Shown here: positions 5,489 to 12,385 of the stretch, one piece after another | How positions within the stretch are numbered: the stretch's first letter is position 1 | How the letters are laid out: the number at the start of each line of letters is the position of its first letter | Translations under genes and position numbers: made by a program | The notes under the pieces: model-generated | Database searches by the model: none | The model's input: the letters and a program-made list of their open reading frames with translations, nothing else | What the model was told of the DNA's origin: nothing | Source of the DNA: Patescibacteria group bacterium | GTDB lineage: Bacteria; Patescibacteriota; Minisyncoccia; Minisyncoccales; Staskawiczbacteraceae | Reading direction: 5' to 3' | NCBI GenBank assembly: GCA_018894075.1 | Contig: JAHIEB010000068.1 | Coordinates: 1-12,385, forward strand | DNA length: 12,385 bases

Positions 5489-8400
5489 ATGTCTAAATTC
5501 ACCCATTTGCATGTCCACTCTCACTATTCTCTCTTAGACGGACTGCCTAAAATTGACGATTTGGTCGGGTATGCAAAAGAGCTGGGAATGGATTCTCTTG
5601 CTTTAACTGACCACGGCGTTCTTTACGGCGCTGTTGAATTTTTTAAATCTGCAAAAAAAGCTGGCATAAAGCCTATTATCGGCTGTGAAATGTATCAGGC
5701 ATACGAAGGTATGGAAATGAGGAGGCCGAACATTGACGCAAAGAGATACCACCTGATTCTGCTTGTTAAAAACGAGCAGGGATACAGAAACCTCGTTGCT
5801 TTGGTGACTAAAGCCCATTTGGACGGCTTTTACTATAAGCCAAGAGTTGATATGCAACTTTTAAAACAGCACTCCGAGGGGTTGATAGCAATGTCTGCTT
5901 GCTTGCAGGGGAAAATACCCCAGCTGATATTGGCTAACAGAATGGAAGATGCAAAAAAACTTGCTGTTGAATACCAAGAGATATTTGGCCAAGGAAACTT
6001 TTATTTGGAAATCCAAAATCATCCCAATTTACCTGACCAAGAAAGGGCAAACAAGGGAGTTATTTCTATTGCCACGGAGTTGAATATACCATTAGTAGCT
6101 ACAAACGATACCCACTACCTAAAGCCGGATGACGCTGACGTGCAAGATATTTTAATGCTTATCAATACAGGAGCTGACCCCAATGACCCTGAACGGCTGA
6201 CAATGACAGGAGAGGATTTCTCTTTAAAGTCGCCAGAAATAATGACAGAGGAATTTAAAGACACCCCCGAAGCAATCCAAAATACCCAAAAAATAGCTGA
6301 CTCCTGCAATTTTGAGTTTGAATTAGGCAAAACTAAACTGCCTCATTTTGCTGTTCCCACAGGTAAAAACCCAGAAGACTATTTAGAAGAGCTTTGCAAT
6401 AATGGCATAAAAGACAGATACGGAGAAAACCCGGATCCTTGCATACAAGAAAGGTTAAAATACGAACTGTCAGTAATTAAAAAAACCGGATTTTCCGGAT
6501 ACTTTCTTATTGTTCAGGATTATGTCAACTGGGCAAAATCAAACAGGATCGTTGTTGGTCCGGGAAGAGGCTCTGCCGGCGGGTCACTGGTGGCTTATCT
6601 CACCAAAATTACAAACGTTGACCCTATAAAAAACGGCCTGCTCTTTGAAAGATTCTTAAACCCTGAAAGAATATCAATGCCCGACATTGACCTTGATTTT
6701 ACTGACCGCAGGAGAGGAGAAGTTTTAACATATCTCGGCCAAAAATACGGCCAAGACCACGTTGCCCAGATTATCACATTCGGGACAATGGCTGCCAGAG
6801 CTGTGATAAGAGATGTTGGCAGGGCCCTTTTATACCCCTACAACTACTGCGACAGAATGGCTAAAATGATTCCTTTTGGAATGTCTTTAAGGGAGACGCT
6901 GGAAGGAGTTTCGGAGTTTAAGGAGCTTTACGAATCAGACGACCAGGCAAAACGCTTAATTGATTTGGCTTCAAGGTTAGAAGGCGTAGCCAGACACGCT
7001 TCAACCCACGCCTGCGGAGTGGTAATTTCAGAAACTCCTTTGACTAATTATGTCGCCCTTCAACATCCTTCGCAAGACGATGATTCCATTATAACTCAAT
7101 TTGAGATGCATGCCATTGAGGATATAGGACTTTTAAAAATGGACTTGCTGGGATTAAAAAACCTGACTATTATTGAGGACTGCTTATCCAGAATCTACCA
7201 GGTTCGTGGAGAATCAATAGATATTGATAAAATCCCAGCTGACGATGAAAAGAGTTTTAAGCTTTTTCAAGAAGCAAATACCACGGGCGTATTTCAATTG
7301 GAGTCTGACGGAATGAAAAGATATTTAAAAGATCTTAGACCAACCACATTTGAAGATATCGTTGCCATGGTTGCTCTTTACAGGCCAGGCCCCATGCAAT
7401 TTATTCCTGATTTTATCAAAGGAAAGCACGGAAAAAAGAAGATTGAGTATCTCCACCCAAAATTAGAACCTATTTTGAAATCCACGTACGGAATATGCGT
7501 TTATCAAGAACAGTTAATGCAGATAGCCCAGCACTTAGCCGGATTTTCCTTGGCTGAAGCAGATATTTTAAGAAAAGCAGTCGGGAAAAAGATAAAAGAC
7601 CTGCTGGATAGCCAGGAGCAGAAGTTTATTGAAGGATGTGCAAAGAACGAGGTGCCCAAGAAAACAGCTGAACAGATATGGAAATGGATACTCCCTTTTG
7701 CCTCTTATGGCTTTAATAAAAGCCATAGTTGCGCTTACGCCACTATTGCCTGTCAGACAGCTTTCTTAAAGTCCAATTATCCTGTTGAGTTTATGGCCGC
7801 CCTTTTAACTTCAGAAAAGGCAGATGTGGAGAGAATAGCTGTTTTAATTAAAGAGTGCCAGAAAATGGGAGTTCCTGTCTTGGCTCCGGATATAAACGAA
7901 AGCTTCAGGAATTTCTCGGTTGTTCCAAAAGAGAATAAAATAAGGTTTGGGCTTTTAGCTATTAAAAATGTCGGAGAAAATATAGTGGAGGCTATAATCG
8001 ATGAGAGAAAGAAAAGCGGACCATTTATTTCAATGTCTGATTTTGTCTCAAGAATCCAGTCAAAAACCTTGAATAAAAAGTCTCTTGAGAGTTTGATTAA
8101 AGCCGGCGTTTTTGATACATTAGAGAAAAGGAGCAAACTTTTGCACAACCTAGAGGAGATACTGGAAGCTAACAGGCAGATTAAAAAAAATCTGGACAGC
8201 AACCAAATAAGCTTGTTTGCATCTTCTTCGGCATACCACCCCGCTACACTGTACTTAAAGGAAGATATTCAGGAAATACCGCTCTCTACCCAGTTGAATT
8301 GGGAAAAAGAACTGCTTGGGTTGTACGTTTCAGCCCATCCATTGGAGCAATATCAGAATGTTTTAAAAAGGAGATCATATCCTTTGTCTGCCCTCAATGT

Positions 8401-8668
8401 GGACATAGTGGGAAAGCTGGTTAAGGTAGGGGGAATTATTTCAACGGTTAAAAGAATAATTACAAAGAATGGCAAGCCGATGATGTTTATGAATCTCGAG
8501 GATTTAAATAATAAGGTGGAGGTCGTAATCTTTCCTTTCGTTATTGACAAAAATCCTGCTATTCTTGAAGAAAATAAAATAGTTTTCGTCAAAGGCAAGG
8601 TGGACAGCAGAGACGGAGAGATTAAAATCATCGCTGACTCTGTTGAAGAAATTATTAATGAAGCTTAA
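5489..8668 (+). CDS. dnaE: DNA polymerase III subunit alpha
   Basis: Catalytic subunit of the replicative polymerase. At the N-terminus the PHP domain (about 1-280) begins with HVHSHYS and appears to keep the metal-site residues H8, H10, D17, H42 (TDHG), E67, H88, C138, D207 and H209; in E. coli DnaE several of these are lost. The polymerase core carries the catalytic aspartates D401 and D403 in PDIDLDF (398-404) and D552 in KMDLLGLKNL. A helix-hairpin-helix region lies around 820-855. QISLF (906-910) matches the sliding-clamp binding pentapeptide. An OB-fold domain occupies about 975-1055. At 1059 residues it is about 100 shorter than the 1160-residue E. coli protein and stops directly after the OB fold, so the tau-binding C-terminal domain seems absent. 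The start is fixed by the family-typical N-terminus although there is no Shine-Dalgarno sequence. It is the first gene of the rightward cluster. Confidence 0.97.
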   Translation: MSKFTHLHVHSHYSLLDGLPKIDDLVGYAKELGMDSLALTDHGVLYGAVEFFKSAKKAGIKPIIGCEMYQAYEGMEMRRPNIDAKRYHLILLVKNEQGYRNLVALVTKAHLDGFYYKPRVDMQLLKQHSEGLIAMSACLQGKIPQLILANRMEDAKKLAVEYQEIFGQGNFYLEIQNHPNLPDQERANKGVISIATELNIPLVATNDTHYLKPDDADVQDILMLINTGADPNDPERLTMTGEDFSLKSPEIMTEEFKDTPEAIQNTQKIADSCNFEFELGKTKLPHFAVPTGKNPEDYLEELCNNGIKDRYGENPDPCIQERLKYELSVIKKTGFSGYFLIVQDYVNWAKSNRIVVGPGRGSAGGSLVAYLTKITNVDPIKNGLLFERFLNPERISMPDIDLDFTDRRRGEVLTYLGQKYGQDHVAQIITFGTMAARAVIRDVGRALLYPYNYCDRMAKMIPFGMSLRETLEGVSEFKELYESDDQAKRLIDLASRLEGVARHASTHACGVVISETPLTNYVALQHPSQDDDSIITQFEMHAIEDIGLLKMDLLGLKNLTIIEDCLSRIYQVRGESIDIDKIPADDEKSFKLFQEANTTGVFQLESDGMKRYLKDLRPTTFEDIVAMVALYRPGPMQFIPDFIKGKHGKKKIEYLHPKLEPILKSTYGICVYQEQLMQIAQHLAGFSLAEADILRKAVGKKIKDLLDSQEQKFIEGCAKNEVPKKTAEQIWKWILPFASYGFNKSHSCAYATIACQTAFLKSNYPVEFMAALLTSEKADVERIAVLIKECQKMGVPVLAPDINESFRNFSVVPKENKIRFGLLAIKNVGENIVEAIIDERKKSGPFISMSDFVSRIQSKTLNKKSLESLIKAGVFDTLEKRSKLLHNLEEILEANRQIKKNLDSNQISLFASSSAYHPATLYLKEDIQEIPLSTQLNWEKELLGLYVSAHPLEQYQNVLKRRSYPLSALNVDIVGKLVKVGGIISTVKRIITKNGKPMMFMNLEDLNNKVEVVIFPFVIDKNPAILEENKIVFVKGKVDSRDGEIKIIADSVEEIINEA

Positions 8669-8671
8669 TAT

Positions 8672-10396
8672 ATGGAAAAAATAAGGCATTCTTTAGCTCA
8701 CATATTGGCAATGGCAGTAAAGGAACTTTATCCAAAAGCAAAGCTAGGCATGGGACCTGCCATAGAAAACGGCTTTTATTATGATTTTGATGTTGCTCTA
8801 AAACCAGAAGATTTAAAAAAGATAGAGGAAAGAATGAGGGAGCTAATAAAGAAAAATATCCCATTTGAAAAAGAAAACATATCTAAAATAAAAGCAAAAA
8901 AGCTTTTTGCAAAAGAGCCATATAAATTAGAACTAATAAAGGATTTAAAAGAAATCAGCATATATAAATCCGGAGATTTTGTTGATCTATGCAAGGGCCC
9001 CCATGTTTCCTCAACAAAAGAAATACCGATTGAGGGCTTTAAATTAACAAGAATTGCCGGCGCCTATTGGAAAGGGTCTGAAAAAAACAAAATGCTAAAC
9101 AGGATTTACGGCCTGGCTTTTTCGTCAAAAGAAGAATTGGAAAAACACATTAAGATGCAAGAGGAAGCCGAAAAAAGAGACCACAGAGTTTTAGGAGCCA
9201 AATTGAAAATTTATACTTTTTCAGAAATGGTGGGTCCTGGCCTTCCATTGTGGCTGCCGAACGGAGCCGCAATGATTGAAGAAATAGAAAAGCTCGGCAA
9301 AGAAATGGAAAGACAAGGCGGATATTTAAGAGTTAAAACTCCGCATATCGCAAAAGAGATAATGTATAAAACTTCAGGGCATCTTCCCTATTACGCCGAC
9401 ACGATGTTCCCGCCAATGGTTTTAGAGGAAGAGGGAAAAAAGACAAAATATTACCTGAAAGCAATGAATTGCCCTCACCACCATATGATTTATGCTTCAG
9501 AACCCAGAAGCTATCGCGATTTGCCGTTAAGATTGGCTGAATACGGAACTTGCTATAGGTATGAAAAATCCGGCGAACTTTTTGGGCTAATGCGCGTCAG
9601 GTCAATGGAAATGAATGATGCCCATATTTACTGCACAGAAGAGCAGTTTGCTCAAGAATTTTTAAGCGTTATAAAATTATATCTGGAATATTTTAAAATC
9701 TTTGGGATACAAAAATATGTAATGCGCTTGAGCACCCATTCAAAAGAAGGGCTTGGAAAAAAATATATTGATAATGAAAAACTATGGAAAAAAACCGAGA
9801 CAATGGTTAGGGATGTTTTATGCAAAGAGAATATTCCTTTTACGGAAGTAGCAAACGAAGCAGCTTTTTACGGGCCTAAAATAGACATTGAAGTTTGGTC
9901 AGCAATAGGCAGAGAGTTTACTTTAGCCACAAACCAAGTTGACTTTGCGGTGCCAGAAAGATTTGGCTTAACTTACATTGATAAAGACGGGAAAGAAAAA
10001 ACCCCAATTTGCATACACCGCGCCCCGCTCTCAACGCATGAGAGGTTGCTAGGTTTCCTAATTGAGCATTATGCCGGCGCTTTCCCTCTCTGGCTATCCC
10101 CTATTCAGGCCTCCGTAATTTTAATTTCAGAAAAGCACAAAGAGTACGGCCAGAAAATATATGACATGCTAAAAAAGAATGATATAAGAGCAGAGCTTAG
10201 GGACGAAAACGAAACCTTGGGTAAAAAAATAAGAGAAGCTGAAATGCAGAAGATTCCTTATATATTAATTATTGGAGACAAGGAAATACAGGCAGAGTCC
10301 GTGGCAGTAAGGCAGAGGGCAAAGGGCGATATGGGAACAATAAGTATTCAGGACTTCATAAACAAAGTCAAACTAGAGATAAAAAATAAAGATTAG
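8672..10396 (+). CDS. thrS: Threonyl-tRNA synthetase lacking the TGS domain
   Basis: Attaches threonine to tRNA-Thr in the cytoplasm. At 574 residues it is about 70 shorter than the 642-residue E. coli enzyme, and the whole difference is at the N-terminus: it begins at the editing domain, with H6 and H10 in RHSLAHIL and C107 and H111 in LCKGPHV as the editing-site residues. The class II core carries the expected zinc ligands C267 (NCPHHH), H318 (NDAHIYC) and H449 (IHRAP), with motif 2 around RYEKSGELFGLMRVR. The anticodon-binding domain occupies roughly the last 100 residues. No longer start is possible, because the frame immediately upstream is closed by the dnaE stop codon, three bases before this ATG. 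There is no clear Shine-Dalgarno sequence, so it probably depends on coupling to dnaE translation. Editing and aminoacylation both look intact. Confidence 0.97.
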   Translation: MEKIRHSLAHILAMAVKELYPKAKLGMGPAIENGFYYDFDVALKPEDLKKIEERMRELIKKNIPFEKENISKIKAKKLFAKEPYKLELIKDLKEISIYKSGDFVDLCKGPHVSSTKEIPIEGFKLTRIAGAYWKGSEKNKMLNRIYGLAFSSKEELEKHIKMQEEAEKRDHRVLGAKLKIYTFSEMVGPGLPLWLPNGAAMIEEIEKLGKEMERQGGYLRVKTPHIAKEIMYKTSGHLPYYADTMFPPMVLEEEGKKTKYYLKAMNCPHHHMIYASEPRSYRDLPLRLAEYGTCYRYEKSGELFGLMRVRSMEMNDAHIYCTEEQFAQEFLSVIKLYLEYFKIFGIQKYVMRLSTHSKEGLGKKYIDNEKLWKKTETMVRDVLCKENIPFTEVANEAAFYGPKIDIEVWSAIGREFTLATNQVDFAVPERFGLTYIDKDGKEKTPICIHRAPLSTHERLLGFLIEHYAGAFPLWLSPIQASVILISEKHKEYGQKIYDMLKKNDIRAELRDENETLGKKIREAEMQKIPYILIIGDKEIQAESVAVRQRAKGDMGTISIQDFINKVKLEIKNKD

Positions 10397-10398
10397 TT

Positions 10399-12012
10399 AT
10401 GACTCAAGTTTCAGAATCAACAAAAAAATTGGCCTTAGAGTTTCAAAAAGGAGAAAAGTCCTCTTTGCCCAAAGAAGGGTCTGCCACTATACATGTTGAC
10501 GAGGTGGCTGCCAGAGTAGCTGCTTTTTACGAGAAAATAAGAGGCATTGTTGATTGGAAAGAAGAGCACCTGCTAAGAAGAAACGCTATTGAGAGAATGC
10601 TAAAGAGGAGGTTTCTCGGCGGAGCTGACTTGATAAAAGAGCCCATTGCCGAGGCCTTGATTTTAGAATTGATAAGGGGAGGCCATTACCCGAATGATAC
10701 TATTGTTGAAGATAAAATAGCTAAAGTCCAGAAAATAGTAGATAAATACATTTTTATCTTAAAGAACACTCCCCGAGCTGAAGACGGAAACGAGGCCTTG
10801 AGATTTCACAACTGGCTTTTATCTTTATCGGCCTGCGAAATTGAAGAAGAGCTAAGCGCTTCATATAAAGAAAGGGCTTTGATTGACTACATGTTCTCTT
10901 TAATGAAAGAGAGAATTGTGGTTAACCAGGGGGCTATGGCTTTAAGGCCGCTAAAAGAAGCGGAAGTTCATATTCAAATTTACGTTGCGGTCCAGAGAGC
11001 TCTTTTTAAACTAGACAGCCCGATGATAAGCTACCAACTCTTAAAGTACAAATATCCTGATTGGAAAAATATTCAAGATTCAGAATTATTGGAGGCGTCC
11101 AAAAATATGCTATCTATCAGAAAAAGGATAGACAAGCAGTTAGACCACCCTTTGGCAGACAGATTTTACCAGATATGCGAAAGATACGACACCCCCTACC
11201 TGCTTTTGGGAGATATAATGTCTGCAGAGCCCCAGAGGGCCGAGGAGATAGTGGCCAACCCCCCTGCATTGGAGGGACTAATCAAAAATGCATACATTAA
11301 AAGGGTCGCCACGCTAAAAGACAGGCTGGGCAGAGCGGCAGTATATGCCACCTTGTCCATTTTTATCACCAAGATTACCTTGGCTTTGGCTATTGAAATT
11401 CCTGTTGACAAATATATCACCCATGAATTCAATGTCTTATCTATTCTGCTGAATATAGTAGTCCCTCCCTTGCTTATGTTTCTGCTCGTAAGCACGATAA
11501 GGGTCCCGGGAAAAGGAAATATGGACAAAGCTATTTTAGAAACAATGAAAAATGTTTATGAAACCGAAAAAAAAGATGCTTATGAGCTTAAAACATTTAA
11601 GAATAAAAGAGGGACCATATTTAAGGGTTTTGTCAGCCTTATTTACCTTGCAACCTTTGCTGTCAGCTTGGGGGCAATTGTCCTTTTCTTAGACTATTTG
11701 AATTTCTCTGTTCTGTCCTCAATAATATTCATCCTGTTTGTGTCTTTGATAGCTTTCACAGGAACCAGGATAAGGCAGAGGTCTCGGGAGCTGGAGGTAA
11801 CAGAGGAAAAAGAAGGGATATTCAGCATGATTATAGACCTGTTCGCCCTCCCACTTGTAGAGGTTGGAAAATGGCTGACTCAAAAATGGCAGAAATACAA
11901 TTTCATTTCGACAATCTTTAACGTGCTCGTGGATATACCATTTATGGTACTGGTCGAATTCATCGAGCAATGGAGATATTTTTTAAAAGAAAAAAAAGAA
12001 AAAATACACTAA
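10399..12012 (+). CDS. Uncharacterised multi-pass membrane protein
   Basis: A 537-residue protein I do not recognise as a named family. Residues 1 to about 305 are hydrophilic, rich in Lys, Glu and Arg, and look mostly helical (for example around RRNAIERMLKRRFLGG), so this is probably a large cytoplasmic domain. Hydrophobic segments follow at about 309-331, 344-366, 411-430 and 438-455, with a possible fifth near 502-523 and a basic tail ending KEKKEKIH. No enzyme motif, Walker motif or cysteine pair is evident. The ATG lies two bases after the thrS stop codon, and the stop codon overlaps the next start by one base, so it is almost certainly co-transcribed with thrS and the DUF5667-like gene. 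That context hints at an envelope role, but this is inference. Confidence 0.85.
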   Translation: MTQVSESTKKLALEFQKGEKSSLPKEGSATIHVDEVAARVAAFYEKIRGIVDWKEEHLLRRNAIERMLKRRFLGGADLIKEPIAEALILELIRGGHYPNDTIVEDKIAKVQKIVDKYIFILKNTPRAEDGNEALRFHNWLLSLSACEIEEELSASYKERALIDYMFSLMKERIVVNQGAMALRPLKEAEVHIQIYVAVQRALFKLDSPMISYQLLKYKYPDWKNIQDSELLEASKNMLSIRKRIDKQLDHPLADRFYQICERYDTPYLLLGDIMSAEPQRAEEIVANPPALEGLIKNAYIKRVATLKDRLGRAAVYATLSIFITKITLALAIEIPVDKYITHEFNVLSILLNIVVPPLLMFLLVSTIRVPGKGNMDKAILETMKNVYETEKKDAYELKTFKNKRGTIFKGFVSLIYLATFAVSLGAIVLFLDYLNFSVLSSIIFILFVSLIAFTGTRIRQRSRELEVTEEKEGIFSMIIDLFALPLVEVGKWLTQKWQKYNFISTIFNVLVDIPFMVLVEFIEQWRYFLKEKKEKIH

Positions 12013-12385
12013 TGAAAAAATACATCATTATTATCCTCATCTGTCTTGCTTTTTCTGCGAATGTTTTTGCCGCAGAGACAGAGTCTGCTCCAAGATTATT
12101 GCCGGGCAACCCCTTTTATTTCCTGAAGGAATGGAACAGAAGCATTCAAATGGTCCTAACTTTCAATGAAACCAAAAAGATTGAGCTAGAGGAGAAGTTT
12201 TCTAGCGACAGATTAAAAGAAATAGAAGTATTGGTAAAAAAGAATACAAAGCAGGAAGTTATTGAAAGGGCAACGGAGAAATACGAAAAGTCAATGCAAA
12301 AGATATCTGAACGGCTAGAAAAGGTGAAAGAGAAAGCAGAGAACAATCCTGCTCTGCAGAATTTCGTAGAGAGGTTTACAGAAAA
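12012..12385 (+). CDS. DUF5667-like secreted protein, N-terminal part (runs off the window)
   Basis: The ATG shares its A with the TAA stop of the previous gene (TAATG), so translation is probably coupled. The visible 124 codons encode a signal peptide (MKKYIIIILICLAFSANVFA, likely cleavage after A20) followed by LLPGNPFYFLKEWNRSIQM and a charged helical region rich in Lys and Glu. The pattern of LPG.PFY.LK.W, then TF...KK.ELE..F...RL.E.E.L, fits the DUF5667 domain common in CPR and other bacteria. Its molecular role is unknown; secretion and a helical extracytoplasmic domain are what can be seen. The 3' end lies outside the window. Confidence 0.8.
   Translation, partial: MKKYIIIILICLAFSANVFAAETESAPRLLPGNPFYFLKEWNRSIQMVLTFNETKKIELEEKFSSDRLKEIEVLVKKNTKQEVIERATEKYEKSMQKISERLEKVKEKAENNPALQNFVERFTE

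Overview
The window looks like a chromosomal stretch from a bacterium of the Candidate Phyla Radiation (Patescibacteria), probably a Parcubacteria-type lineage. This rests on four things: a DUF5667-type secreted protein, a large secreted mosaic of Kre9/KNH-like and cysteine-rich repeats with a typical CPR N-terminus, a threonyl-tRNA synthetase without its TGS domain, and compact genes with almost no recognisable Shine-Dalgarno sequences. The lineage is an inference; no rRNA or ribosomal protein gene is present to settle it.

Layout. Bases 1-216 hold no gene, only a hairpin (41-60), a possible promoter and a strong Shine-Dalgarno sequence. Bases 217-1848 (+) are one continuous reading frame for a beta-propeller-like protein, cut into two halves by a single in-frame TGA at 856-858. 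It is clearly GC-richer than the rest and ends in a rho-independent terminator whose loop contains the stop codon. Converging on it is rnhB (ribonuclease HII, 1866-2459, -). Upstream of rnhB on the same strand is a 968-residue secreted repeat protein (2513-5419, -), with a hairpin terminator between the two. A short divergent promoter region (5420-5488) separates this gene from a rightward cluster: dnaE (5489-8668), thrS (8672-10396), an unrecognised membrane protein (10399-12012) and the start of a DUF5667-like secreted protein (12012 to the window edge). The rightward genes are spaced by 3 or 2 bases or overlap by one, so they probably form one operon.

How the genes fit together. rnhB and dnaE serve genome replication and maintenance, and thrS serves translation. 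The 968-residue protein and the two genes after thrS are envelope or surface proteins. I see no defence system, CRISPR array, transposon, tRNA or rRNA. The points most worth checking are the in-frame TGA in the compositionally distinct first gene, the pattern of -10 boxes lying directly against the start codons of rnhB, the surface gene and dnaE (which predicts leaderless mRNAs), the near-identical tandem DNA repeats in the surface gene, and the unknown membrane protein.
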